Assembly (NCBI GenBank): GCA_015680685.1
Contig: MNCI01034664.1
Location: forward strand, 8,642 to 63,941
Direction of reading: 5' to 3'
DNA length: 55,300 nt
From: Gnetum montanum
Lineage: Eukaryota; Streptophyta; Gnetopsida; Gnetales; Gnetaceae
In this document: piece after piece, positions 22,643-33,116 of the stretch
Layout: each line of letters begins with the position of its first letter
Position numbering within the stretch: the stretch's first letter is position 1
Notes under the pieces: model-generated
What the model saw: the letters and a program-made list of their open reading frames with translations, nothing else
Databases searched by the model: none
What the model was told of the DNA's origin: nothing
Program-made: the position numbers and the translations under genes

Positions 22643-23792
22643 AGAGGTGGCACTCCCCTCATTTCCAATCCTAGGCTAAAAGTAGCGAAGCTCTGGTGGA
22701 TTGATCACCCCAGAGATAGAATATTTTCCATGTGCCCACAGTAGGAGTCCCCCAAGTGAACGGTTCTTTATTCGAGCAGCTTTGTACCTGAACACAAGTT
22801 GTGTACGATAATAAAGACGAGCTTTGTGGATAAACCTTGCAGTACATGGATAGGTTTATTTAATGTTATTTATTACTTTCCTAGTAGCGCAGCACGAGTA
22901 CGACTTAGTTACGAGCATTGATGAATGTGTATGGCTAACCAAGGAATCGGCTACTCATCGCGATTAGATTCTCTCACCCTTATCTCCTAGAACGTGGGAC
23001 GAGTACGACTTGATTACGAGCATCTACGGATGTGTATGGCTAGTCAAGGAATAGGCTGCTCGTCATACTTAGGCTAGTTAGGTGCCTCAATACGACCGCT
23101 TCGAGCACGTGCGTTACGTGTGGTAATGCTAGTAACGATTAGCGTTTGGTAGCCACAGTTGCACAGTTTAGGGTGTGTACGGTAAGTGGGAATGGATGCT
23201 GACGCTAGTTAATTTAGACTTAGGTCCTTAGTTAGAGTGGTTAGTTCTCTCAACCCTTCACCCCTTAGCATAGGAGATAAACTAGAAAAGACCAAAAAAA
23301 TCATATACCTTGGACTTACTTAACCATACACCGTGACAACAACAAGTAAGTCTAGGAAGACAACGAATGATTAACCCCAAGTGTTCCATGGGGCGTTTAG
23401 GCATTTAGTCTGCAGAGTTTGACAAGATCACGTGTGCTACACTCGTTTCGTATGGTTGAGTGTAGGGGTACCTCGCCACTCATCAAAGACTATGTCAAAT
23501 CCAATGCAGGATATGATTCACCTAGTGATGTGTAATTATTGTGTCTACCAATCAACCTTCACTATATATAATGGTGTGCACTATTTACTTTATCAAAGTT
23601 ATGCTATGTGTGTGGTATAAAATAAAAGATGTAAAGTCAAAGATAAGTTAGCATATATTCCTTCTTATCTCTTACATTTTTGTATGTTGACATAAGATCT
23701 TTCCTCTTCTAATATAAAGGATAAAGTTATATGTAGAAACAAATCTCCAGTTAAAAGCACATAACTCACTAGAAAACATTCCTCTTTCTCTA

Positions 23793-23796
<4 letters not shown>

Positions 23797-23834
<38 letters not shown>
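23797..23834. repeat. (TC)19 microsatellite
   Basis: Thirty-eight bases of perfect TC repeat, at the 3' edge of the copia protease frame. The stretch 23491-23796 beside it has no recognisable gene; it is either the end of the pararetrovirus or decayed copia sequence. Confidence 0.95.
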
Positions 23835-23836
<2 letters not shown>

Positions 23837-24030
23837 GATTCTATTTTAATATGTGTGTGTGTGAATTTATCACCTATCATATGACAAATGCATACACTAT
23901 CCATATACCAAAAAATTTTCTTACTTTTCGTAGATGTGATGGCCATACATGCTATGTGACTTTCAATTTTAGGGATCCATATTTTCTTTACCTTTGATAT
24001 TGAGTCTTGAAATCCACTAGACATGTTCAT
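23833..24030 (-). pseudogene. Ty1/copia protease, N-terminal part
   Basis: The minus frame reads KKIWIPK, then WYMDSVCICHMIGDK, the counterpart of the copia W-LDSGCSRHMTGDK active-site block. The catalytic triad DSG has become DSV and the following residues have diverged. The frame runs into the TC microsatellite, and the rest of the protease and the GAG-pre-integrase region are not recognisable. Confidence 0.8.
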
Positions 24031-24640
24031 GTTAGTATCTCAAAACAACTTGTCTAGTAGTTTCCTACATTGATATTTCATATGACTAAAGGTTTTCAAT
24101 AATGACATTGGATATTATAATTTCATGTAATAACTTCATATCTTTGAAGGTAGTTCCACTTACCTAGTTTTTTTTTTGTTTTTTTTTAATAGATGATATC
24201 CAAGTCCCATTTGATTTGCTAGTTTTCTCAAGCTTTTCATCATTATATCAAGTGTGGTGCTTCCCTTGGTAAACTTCTTTAAAACATTTCTCAAAGCTTC
24301 TATGGTTTTTGCTTGATCACTGATGATGTCTTGGGTCATAGCAAGATTGTCTATAAGAGTTTTAATTTCTTCTTCTTTCTCAATTATCCCTTTCTCAAAT
24401 TTACTAATTTTAGCATCCTAACCTTTGCATTTTTCATAGTTCTTGTTGTTTGTGATGCTTTTGTATTCTCCTAACATTAATTATTGTTCATGCAATTTAA
24501 TTTCTACCTTAATGCAAGTTTTTTGTAATTTTTCAAATGTAACTAAAAGAGCCTCATGCCTCTCATCTTCTACTTCTAATTCATATTAAAGGTTTTGATC
24601 ATCCCCTTCAAGAGCCATCATGAGAATGATCTTGCAGGCT
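24031..24640 (-). pseudogene. Coiled-coil spacer between copia gag and protease
   Basis: Minus-strand sequence reads as a charged, heptad-rich region (for example SKFEKGIIEKEEEIKTLIDN and EALRNVLKKFTKGS near 24430-24250), typical of the long spacer between zinc knuckle and protease in SIRE/Maximus-type elements. It is broken by a few stops. It would be part of the Gag-Pol polyprotein and might help particle assembly; that role is an inference. Confidence 0.65.
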
Positions 24641-25540
24641 TTAATTTCTTCTTCATATATGATAACCTCTTCTTAATCCCATGCATAAGTGAGAATCATC
24701 TTTCCTCTTAGAGTGTAATTTAGTATTCTTTTTCTTTTGGCATAGGAGCATTCTAAAGTAATATGATCATATGCATGATATTAATAACATTGAATTTCAT
24801 TTTTCTTGTTTTTTCTCTTATCATTATTTATAGGAGCTTTACCATTTAACTTCTTCTTGAAGAGTCTATTGAATTTTTTGGTCAAGAGGTTCGAGTCTTC
24901 TTCATTTAGACCATCTAAGTCTCCTTTTTCAACCTCATTAGAGGTTTTCAAAGCAATGTTTTTCTTTGAAGTCTTTGTCTTATGATCATTATCCAAATAT
25001 AGCTCATACATATTCAAGCTTTCTTAGAATCCATCTACTCTCATAATGTTTGTATTTTTAACTTCAAGAATAGTTGTAGCTTTAGCATGGAACCTCTACT
25101 GAAGACTTTCCAAAATATTCTAATGGATCATTGAGTTAGAATAGCCTACCCTAAGACTTTTTGAGGCATAAAAATTTTTAATAACTCTAAAGAAATATGA
25201 TTTTATTGTCTCTTCTTCTTTCATTTTGAGATACATGAATTTGTGGTTCAGAATTTGGGCTTTTGATTGCCTTACTAAGATGATTCCTTTACGAGTGGAT
25301 TCAAAAACATCTCATATCTCCTTCCTAGTTTTATAGCATATAATACAATTAAACTCTTTAGGACAAAGCACACAATATAGGGCATTCATGACATTAGCAT
25401 TTATAACATGCACTCTCTTTTCTTTTTTCAGTCTTTTGGTATTGTATAAAAGTTGTCATTGGAGTTGTGTGAACCTTTATTGGATCCATATACCCATGTT
25501 CTATCAATGCCCAAATCTTGAAATCCAAGAATTAAAGGAA
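24640..25540 (-). pseudogene. Ty1/copia gag (UBN2-type) with zinc-knuckle remnant
   Basis: The minus strand reads EIXDVFESTRKG (near 25330), HKFMYLKMKEEETIKSYF, a RFHAKATTILEVKNTN segment, ESLNMYELYLDND, and LLTKKFNRLFKKKLNGK. This is the normal order of the UBN2 gag domain (W/L-D-x-L, F-x2-F-K-M, ES, AI-E-KD, L-SL) followed by the ARRFKRFLKK segment. It ends at a knuckle remnant, CY plus HITLEC near 24780-24750, with a stop in it. Gag forms the particle and binds RNA. This copy is dead. Confidence 0.8.
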
Positions 25541-25681
25541 GAAATTCATCCTAGTCTTCTAATAGTTATAGTAACATCCATCAAAATTTAAAGACTTATA
25601 TGTGAACTAAGAACCTAAAATAGACATTACAAAAATAAACAAGTACTACTCTTGATAGGTGTTAAACTAAAATTCAAGAAA

Positions 25682-25697
25682 CCTTGCTTTAGTACCA
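25682..25697 (-). other. tRNA-Met primer-binding site of the copia element
   Basis: Minus strand TGGTACTAAAGCAAGG, two bases from the LTR end (TTCACA, AG, TGG...). It matches TGGTATCAGAGC, the initiator tRNA-Met complement used by copia elements, at 9 of 12 positions. It fixes the element's orientation and the inner edge of its 5' LTR. Confidence 0.85.
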
Positions 25698-25699
25698 CT

Positions 25700-26831
25700 T
25701 GTGAATCAAAAACAGTACATCCTAGAGGGGGGTGAATAGGGTGAGCAACAAAAAATTATAAGTCTTTTTCACATAACAAGTGTTACTAGAAGGAATAGTA
25801 TTTAACAACCTTATATGATATGAATTTAATGATTGAAAGAAAGTGCATGGATCTTTATACAATATTCATGTATTTGTACAACCATAAAATAATAAACAAG
25901 AAGATAAAATCATGGAAAGAACACACTAAATTTTAATGTGATTTAACTAGGCCTACTTAACTTGTAGAGGTGCAATCACTTTCTCTTTCATTGGTTCTAT
26001 TCTCTTACTAGTAAAGTCTTAAATACTAGTTTCAAGATTTCCAATCTCCCTCACATCCTTGGTTTGTGGGTTACTAGTCTACTATGTATAACACTAGTAT
26101 CTAGGTTACTAGTCTTCAAAGAGCAAACTCAAATGTGTATTCCCATCCACTTACACCAAAAAGGATTTTGCAAGAATTCAAATAAATTTCTCAAATATTA
26201 AAATATCAAATGCAACTACATGAAATACATAGCATAGGAAACAGAAAAAACATATGATAAGAAAAATAACAGGATGCATGCACTAGATCCAAGACAAATC
26301 ACATATTTCTCTTAACAAAGGGAATTAGATTTAGATTGATGTAATCATAAGTCCTTGTACTATCTTGTGGCAAAATGTATTATCTTCCATGCTCCTCTTA
26401 TATCTTTTTTATCCTTGTGATTGAGAAATCATTAAGAAATGATAATAAGAAAAATTTCCATTTTATAATTTTTGCATAAAAAATCTTAATTGATTAACCT
26501 TAGATGGATCTAGTTGACTAGCCTCAAGTTCAATAGCTATAAATACTACATGATTTTCTCTATTCAGTTTTTGTAATTAGAATTAAGTTGGGTAACTATG
26601 CCTAGTTTAAGCACCTAAATAAATGATCATTTTTCTTTGTGTCTAAATGATCTAATCTTGGACTAGTAGACCTTAGGATCCTTGAATTGACCTAAAAATT
26701 ACACATTTTCCTTCTTCTTTTGAAACTACGGTCAAGTAGCTTTAGTTCACCAAAGAAATGATAAATTAAATAAGCTGGAGACAAGCAACAAAAAGCCACA
26801 CATTTGTCATTCCAAATTGCTTTATCTAACA
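25700..26831 (-). repeat. 5' LTR of the SIRE-like copia element
   Basis: Partner of 8359-9491. On the minus strand its end reads CCCCCCTCTAGGATGTAC then TTCACA, a pattern often seen at the end of plant copia LTRs. The outer edge is TCTAACA at 26831, i.e. TGTTAGA on the minus strand. Confidence 0.85.
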
Positions 26832-27416
26832 TACAGTAGTTATAAGACTTATTAGGTTGATCATCCAATTAGACTTCAATGATAACTTACATAAGTAGTA
26901 GCAATAAGATTCATGGTACCAAAAGTTCTAATAGTAGGTTGCTACAAATGAACTAGTTATGGTGGATAGTTAGGGTATGCTCAAAAGGACTCGCTAAGTA
27001 CATATATTAGTTATGTTACATTATCAATTGTTAGATGAGGCCCAGATGAGCATATACTAGATGCATCCAAGTAATGAGAAGATGTGCCACTGCTTCTAAC
27101 ATACATATTGGTGGTCTAGTATGAAGATAGATAATGGTGACTATGTTTCTCATTACCTAGTATTCCAGTAAGTGAAGATAGAGTATTAAAGAACTAGTGG
27201 CTCATTGCATTTCCATGGTATTCCATTGTGGAATTGGAGGATTGTTGGAATGGATTTCATTATTCTTTTGCCTCATATATAGAGAGGTCATCATGTCATA
27301 TATGTGATTGTGAATTTATTGATGAATTCTACGCATTTCCTTTGTGCCAAAGGTATAGTGAGCACATAGAAGATAATCCAATTGTACATAGTAGAGATGG
27401 TATTCCATACAAGATC
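26832..27416 (+). pseudogene. Chromovirus-like pol, part 2: integrase N-terminal region
   Basis: Continues the Ty3 element after the copia insertion. The plus strand reads MHPSNEKM, TYWWSSMKIDNGDYV, then LHFHGIPLWNW, GMDFIILLPH and VIYVIVNLLMNSTHFL. These match the chromovirus integrase run HPGSTKMYRDLK..YWWPGMK, PLPIPEWKWE, MDFV-GLP, VIVDRLTKSAHF. The D of MDF is the first catalytic Asp. The frame stops at a TSD (AGATC 27412-27416), where the 2.8-kb unit was inserted, and resumes at 30233 with the expected next residues (SDRD). Confidence 0.85.
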
Positions 27417-27826
27417 TGTTGGCACATTTTGGCCATTCAATGGAACAGGCTTTATAAGGTCATGGTGATTTTTTTAAAAAAATTTAAAAGAGATTGTTGA
27501 GATTTTGTTTCTTCACCTTGAAGTCTACCATGTTGATTAAGACAAGCTTTTGCTAATTGGTTCACATCCACAAAGGCATGGTTGAATGTCCCAAAATCTT
27601 AGAGGCCTTGTCCAACTTGCATCCTTGAACCAACCAATCCACAAAGGTTGTAGAGCCTCCTTCCAAGGACCATGTTGCCCATATGCAAAAATCTTACCAT
27701 TCCATGGGATTTCATTCCTTGCTGGCATTCGGACAAAAACAAAACCTTAAATTATCATTTTAAAAAAGGGCCTATCCATGGGAGTATGCTATACAATAAA
27801 CTAGAGCACAAAAGCACGCAAAATCA

Positions 27827-28510
27827 AGGAAATTAAGGGTCGTGGCACTGGAGAGATTGGGGTCGCTATTATCATGAGTCTCATGATTTCAAGTACCCAG
27901 ACACAGATTATTCGATTCAGCAGAATTGGTGTATCGATTTGGTGATGTGTTACGACTTTGAAGCAGACTCTTGGATGCCCCTGCCAAAGCTTCCTTTCAA
28001 GATGATGCTACTCCTGCAAATGGCAACTGTGCAAGGTCGCCTACTTCTTATCGGTCGCTGCGATTCTGATGACGACGATGACGATCACCAAGGATGATTT
28101 ATTCCAACACCCACACTACGCCAATACAAATGTATTAGCTTCTGCCCTGTGTCTGGCTCTTGGGAGGATCATGGTACGGAGCCCATCAACGAGGCTTTCA
28201 AATTTTACGGTGTAGAGAATTGGATAGGGCAGAGTGATTATTTGATGGAGGGTGCTATGCCGCAGTCATTGGCAAGGCCGCCGCAAGGCAAAGGGAACAT
28301 CTTATTTCGGCTGTGGATCCGCTGGCAATCAATCCAGTATTTCCCTGTGTGTTCCATTGCGTCGCCTATCAGAGTGGAGGACAGATGCATAGCGGCGAAA
28401 GAGGGCTGCAGTGGCATCAGCAACGAACTGACGGCGGTGGCGATCACGCACACGCCGGTTCCAAGTTCTTTCAGAGCTTTTGCAGACGCATATGCACAAC
28501 TTTGAAGATT
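27827..28510 (+). pseudogene. Kelch-like (F-box/kelch type) gene fragment in the 2.8-kb insertion
   Basis: A plus-strand frame reads GSWHWRDWGRYYHESHDF, then VMCYDFEADSWMPLPKLPF and GRLLLIGRCDSDDDDDD, the pattern of a kelch blade (Y-D--T--W---P-LP----------G-L-viGG). After a stop near 28096 a second open stretch begins at 28149 and ends with AFADAYAQL and a stop at 28503-28505. Codon use and GC content are higher than in the retroelements around it. There is no F-box, so it is a fragment. The kelch assignment rests on one motif; the second part is unassigned. A 17-bp segment AGAGCTTTTGCAGACGC recurs at 29023. Confidence 0.45.
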
Positions 28511-29442
28511 CAAATTTCTGTGTTGTAAATAATGAGAACTAAATCCGCATAGCAAAGCATTTTTGTACAAGTTGAAATCCCTACTGTAACACAGTAATTA
28601 CAGGCGCTTCAACAAGCAAAAAGGAGAATAAACGCCAACAACAATGGGCAATTACATAAATCCCCGGCACAATAACAAAAAAACCAGAGCTTACTCTCTC
28701 TGTTAACCCTAATTGTGGTTTCAAGCTTCACCAGTGCGGTGCATAGCACCTCTTTTTCTCCAAATTTCCTTCCGCGGGAAGTGCCTCTCTTCTCCATTTC
28801 CACTCCAGTGATGAAATCGCGTCGCGAAGGGTTCGATTCGACACAAGATCGTCTGCCAAAACATTCTTCTCTCCGCAAATGCACGCATGCTTTGACGAAA
28901 GCAATCCTCATATGCATCCGTTGCAGAAACTATAGAAGCAGCATTTCCCGATCATAACGGCATCCCTCATCACATGGCCACACAGACAGCACAGAAATTT
29001 GCGGCTACCAGATGCCCTGCTAAGAGCTTTTGCAGACGCGCGCCGCGAGGAACTCGAATTTGTGCACAGGAAAAGCTATCGGGCAGTTAACTTTGGAAAA
29101 TTATATTTTCTTTGTAAAATTATATTTTCTTTCATCAGCCATTCCCTAAATCAATTTGTTTGAATATAATTTGGTATTTTGGTATTCAAATATTGGATAC
29201 CTCTATATAAAAATATATCCAAAGACAAAATTCATGGGATATTTACCTAATGTCATACATGGACTGGACACTTGTCAGCTGCAACATTTTTATCTATGGT
29301 GGTTACAACCATCCAAGATTTTTTTTGTAACTTACCTAACTTGTTGGGCAAGTAATCTCCTAATTGGTTGGCCAAGTTACTTGGGAGAGAAGTTAGGTGA
29401 GATATTTTTAAATATGTAACTTCCCTACCTACCTTGGAACCC
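28511..29442. other. Gene-poor part of the 2.8-kb insertion: GC-richer stretch, then AT-rich U3-like region
   Basis: 28690-29080 is GC-rich for this window and contains short open stretches on both strands, none recognised. It may be further captured host DNA. From 29095 the sequence is AT-rich with a duplicated ATTATATTTTCTTT and leads to a TATA box. Confidence 0.4.
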
Positions 29443-29449
29443 TATAAAA
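29443..29449 (+). promoter_or_regulatory. TATA box next to the assembly gap
   Basis: CCCTATAAAAA just before the run of N. The distance to the end of the unit (about 790 bp) suits a U3/R boundary of an LTR. Confidence 0.45.
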
Positions 29450-29450
29450 A

Positions 29451-30079
29451 NNNNNNNNNNNNNNNNNNNNNNNNNNNNNNNNNNNNNNNNNNNNNNNNNN
29501 NNNNNNNNNNNNNNNNNNNNNNNNNNNNNNNNNNNNNNNNNNNNNNNNNNNNNNNNNNNNNNNNNNNNNNNNNNNNNNNNNNNNNNNNNNNNNNNNNNNN
29601 NNNNNNNNNNNNNNNNNNNNNNNNNNNNNNNNNNNNNNNNNNNNNNNNNNNNNNNNNNNNNNNNNNNNNNNNNNNNNNNNNNNNNNNNNNNNNNNNNNNN
29701 NNNNNNNNNNNNNNNNNNNNNNNNNNNNNNNNNNNNNNNNNNNNNNNNNNNNNNNNNNNNNNNNNNNNNNNNNNNNNNNNNNNNNNNNNNNNNNNNNNNN
29801 NNNNNNNNNNNNNNNNNNNNNNNNNNNNNNNNNNNNNNNNNNNNNNNNNNNNNNNNNNNNNNNNNNNNNNNNNNNNNNNNNNNNNNNNNNNNNNNNNNNN
29901 NNNNNNNNNNNNNNNNNNNNNNNNNNNNNNNNNNNNNNNNNNNNNNNNNNNNNNNNNNNNNNNNNNNNNNNNNNNNNNNNNNNNNNNNNNNNNNNNNNNN
30001 NNNNNNNNNNNNNNNNNNNNNNNNNNNNNNNNNNNNNNNNNNNNNNNNNNNNNNNNNNNNNNNNNNNNNNNNNNNNNNN
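29451..30079. other. Assembly gap of 629 N
   Basis: Unknown sequence; apparent open frames across it are meaningless. A single N also occurs at 53720. Confidence 1.
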
Positions 30080-30232
30080 CAACCACACGCCGCAACAGCA
30101 CACACACATACTCACATTAACTACTGAGTTTATTTGGAGGTATCTGGGCCTTGGTGTTGCCAGAGACCAGCAGGCACCTAAATCCTGTTCGAGGACACTC
30201 GTTGGCGGTCGCGTCCCAAACGGTCGCCAACA

Positions 30233-31086
30233 AGATCATCAGTGATAGAGATGTTAACTTTATATATAGATTATGGAGAGCATTATAAAGAGAGATGGGC
30301 ATAGATGAACTTGAGTTTAGCATTCCGTCTACAGACCAATGGATAGATGAAGCAAGTAAATAAGATCTTAGATGATATGTTACACACATGTGCCCTACAA
30401 TATAAGGATAGTTAGGATCAAATGCTACCTCTTGCAAATTTTGCTTATAATAACAATCATTAGGAGAGTCTGCATGTAGATTTGTATGCAATGTTATATG
30501 GTCAATCATGTAAGACTTCATTATGTTGGGATACTACTGAGTATCAATTACATGTAATCATAGATTTGATGTTGTAGACTATGGAGCATATTCAAATGAT
30601 ATAAGATTAGTTAAGAGCTATGCAAGATTAGCAATCTACGTAGGAAGCCAATAGACCTTGCAATTGGATATAACTCCTAAAAGGCCTAATGTGGTTTGGC
30701 TAAAAGGAAATGTTGGAATCTTGATACATTAAATTGTTAAAGAATTCAGAGAGAGTTGGCACAATGGCCTACATATTGGCATTACCATCATAATTGCTAG
30801 CAATGCATGATGTTGTTCATATGTCCATGTTATGAAGATATATGTCAAATAAGTAGCATGTGATTAAGTGGATAGACTTAAACCTATATCCAATTGTTAC
30901 TTATGTTGAAAAATTAGTGTTAATTATTGACTCGTTGATATGACAACTTTGTAGTAGAATAGAACTTATATTAAAGATATTGTAGGATCGACACACTTCA
31001 CAAGAGACTACATGAAAGATAGAGGTAGATATGCAAGCTGGATATTCAGATATCTTTCGAGAGGAAGATTCTCAAGTATGAAAGAG
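30233..31086 (+). pseudogene. Chromovirus-like pol, part 3: integrase core and C-terminal domain
   Basis: Resumes with ISDRDVNFIYRLW (second catalytic Asp region; family IVSDRDPRFTSRFW), then GIDELEFSIPSTDQW (family ...STAFHPQTDGQ), YAMLYGQSCKTSLCWD (family ALYGRRCRTPLCW) and a degraded C-terminal region ending before 31087 at the position where these elements have V-WR--T-EEATWE. Stops and shifts are frequent. Integrase would insert the cDNA; this one is dead. I could not confirm or exclude a chromodomain. Confidence 0.8.
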
Positions 31087-33116
31087 TGTAACCCCTCGCC
31101 GTAGTATCCCATGATATTACATTAAGATTACTTATGGGTGTAGTTATTTATGAGTGGGATCACAGAGGCATATATTTAGTGATGATACTTTAGTGATATA
31201 TTTTCTAAGATATTATAGTTCCATTATTATAATTATGCACTTTCTATGATTATCCATACTAATCTTGCTGGATGTATAGTATGGTGTTTGTAGTTGATAG
31301 GTTATGAGCATTGTTGAGGAAGACTGAACATCGACAAGTATGACCTTGATCTTCATGATGTTATGTTATGCATTTATGTTCTTAATGTTAAACACATTAG
31401 AGAGTTTTCATTGTTGGGTAGATCATGTTATGTTATTATATACTTTAGAGAGTCAATATTGTTTGGTAGCTCATGTTATATTGTTATGTAATTTAGAGAG
31501 GTAATGTTGCTTAACAAATCCTGTCATGATAGTCTAATATTATGGATAACATAATATTTATAGGTCTAATCAGTATTATGATTGGATGTTCCATGAGTAA
31601 GTTAACTAGGTCTCACAATATTCTTTGGGATGAGAAAAATTAGATGAAAATTTATAAAATTCAAAGTTAAAATAAGAGTAAATATAAATTTTATATAATA
31701 ATCATATATAATACACTCATTTCCTCTTATTTTTCTGATCATTCATGTGCATTAAGTTTCCATTAGATTTCTTCCGCTTCTTTATATCTTCTAAATTGTA
31801 ATAGGTTTTTGTAGTTTCTGGGATATTGGGAAGTTGATATGGGATAGGCTATAATTTGGAAGTTTCAATTCATATTCTAATGGATCCTATACATTGATAA
31901 AATCATTTTTTATTCCAGTTCTAGAATTCTAGGTTACAAAAATTCTCCAAATTTTAATGGATAATACTTACTATTTTCTTATTTTTGATATTTTGATCAT
32001 TATGCATGCTTATGGGTGGTTGGTGGGATGATTAGGTTTTCATAGTATGCATGTTGGCAGTGTTTTTCTTATGATTAATAATAATTTGAAATTACATATA
32101 TCTAATAGAAATTATGTATAGTTCGAATTCAATTTTATGTATGCAAATTATAACATGGCAATTTTTTATGATAGTAAGGGTTGAATTGTTGGACTTCAAA
32201 CATACTTGTAAACTACATCATGTCTTTAACCTCATGTTGGAATGTTCAAAATTCCAAAGTAGGTTGGTAGATATTATCGAATTAAGTTTTTACATGTAAC
32301 ATGAGTTCTTAACAAGTCATGCTAGGATTCTAAGGAGGTTACCTCACAATGGCTAGGTTTGATATTTTTTTTTTATTTTTACTAGTGTGATGCCAACACA
32401 TTGAGTTCATGTTAAGTCAAAAGACTAGAGCATAAGTTGTAGCTTAGCTGCATTAGAATCACAATGGTTATTCTTATCTTGATTATTACAATTTACTAAG
32501 GATAGGGAAACAAGGTCGATATATGGTATGGTCATGGCATAAAAAAACAAGCATGAGTCACCCTACACCTATGGTGTGATTACACTAGGTTGCATAAAGA
32601 AATTTCTTGTTAGTTTTAGATCTTAGGACAACTTGTATTGGATTTGTAGTTAGCTCACAACCACTAGCACAAGGCTACTGTGAGGCATGCTTGGATCATG
32701 CCCCATATAAAATTGATAACTACATGCAAAGCACAAATCATGCTTAGGTCAAGGTAGTGCAAAAAGTAGAAATAGATATAATTTAATTTTTCAGTTAGAA
32801 CTCGCAAGAGCAATGAAACTTAAGCAAGGTCACACCAAATCTATTACATTATTTTAAGTTGTTATGATACACGTTACATTTATTATGTTTGTGGATTCTT
32901 TGTTCTGCTATGTCTTGGATATGGTGAGTCATACAAATTAATGTCATTAACCTTATTTAAGGTACATGAGAGAGTAACCATTATTATTATGTACAACTCA
33001 TGATGTGTATGTTTATGTATTGATCATATGAAAGTTGGAGCAAGTTTATTGCAATTGATATTGAAAATGATGGTGCATGTAGTATTGGTTTCTTATGGTT
33101 ATTCCCCTAAGTTGAT
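31087..33116 (+). repeat. Probable 3' LTR of the chromovirus-like element, first segment
   Basis: Directly after the integrase end the sequence begins TGTAACCCC, a common chromovirus LTR start. No reading frame is recognised over 2 kb. It contains a 48-bp tandem repeat (31396-31539). The element at 33117 interrupts it. No 5' LTR is in the window to compare with, so this rests on position and start sequence. Confidence 0.5.
31396..31539. repeat. 48-bp tandem repeat, three decayed units
   Basis: Units begin at 31396, 31444 and 31492 with WTTAGAGAG and share TTGNTNGGTAGNTCATGTTAT in the first two. The third is more diverged. Confidence 0.7.

Larger units (their letters stand above)
22533..23485 (+). 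repeat. Solo LTR of the Athila-like family
   Basis: Starts TGATGAG and ends CTCATCA, the same terminal inverted bases as the LTRs at 40916 and 48859. Perfect 5-bp target duplication AAGAC at 22528-22532 and 23486-23490. It shares the end GGGTACCTCGYCACTCATCA, the TATA region and the GATATC motif array with those LTRs, but is longer (953 bp) and retains many CpG dinucleotides in an AT-rich, TpG-rich neighbourhood, which suggests a younger insertion. A solo LTR arises by recombination between the two LTRs of a full element. Confidence 0.92.
8359..26831 (-). mobile_element. SIRE/Maximus-like Ty1/copia retrotransposon, with nested insertions
   Basis: Two direct repeats of about 1.13 kb (8359-9491 and 25700-26831) flank copia proteins read on the minus strand in the order gag, protease, integrase, RT, RNase H, which is the copia order. 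A tRNA-Met-like primer-binding site adjoins the right LTR. Flanks are TATAG (8354-8358) and TACAG (26832-26836), four of five matching, consistent with a decayed 5-bp target duplication. The coiled-coil spacer between gag and protease and an extra frame upstream of the 3' LTR recall the SIRE lineage. Without later insertions it would be roughly 9 kb. Confidence 0.85.
27417..30232 (+). mobile_element. 2.8-kb LTR-like insertion (possible giant solo LTR) carrying host-like sequence
   Basis: Bounded by TGTTGGC at 27417 and GCCAACA at 30232, 7-bp perfect inverted ends, with an identical 5-bp duplication AGATC on both sides. It interrupts chromovirus integrase cleanly. Inside are a kelch-like fragment, a GC-rich stretch, an AT-rich promoter-like region with TATAAAA at 29443, the assembly gap and a GC-rich end. 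TG...CA ends and a 5-bp duplication fit a solo LTR whose U3 is unusually long. An alternative reading uses an 8-bp duplication ACAAGATC, as in hAT transposons. I saw no gag, pol or transposase. Confidence 0.65.

Noticed and set aside
22533-23485. Regularly spaced GATATCGC motifs as a CRISPR or satellite array
   Set aside because: Units are short, irregular and confined to LTR U3 regions in a plant genome.
27537-27728. Minus-strand frame with W- and G-rich peptide
   Set aside because: Short, no recognised family, and in the presumed U3 of the insertion; probably chance.
29425-30120. Long open frames on both strands across 29451-30079
   Set aside because: They consist of N; the sequence is unknown.
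30117-30521. Minus-strand frame of 134 codons
   Set aside because: Antisense to the chromovirus integrase, which shows family motifs on the plus strand.
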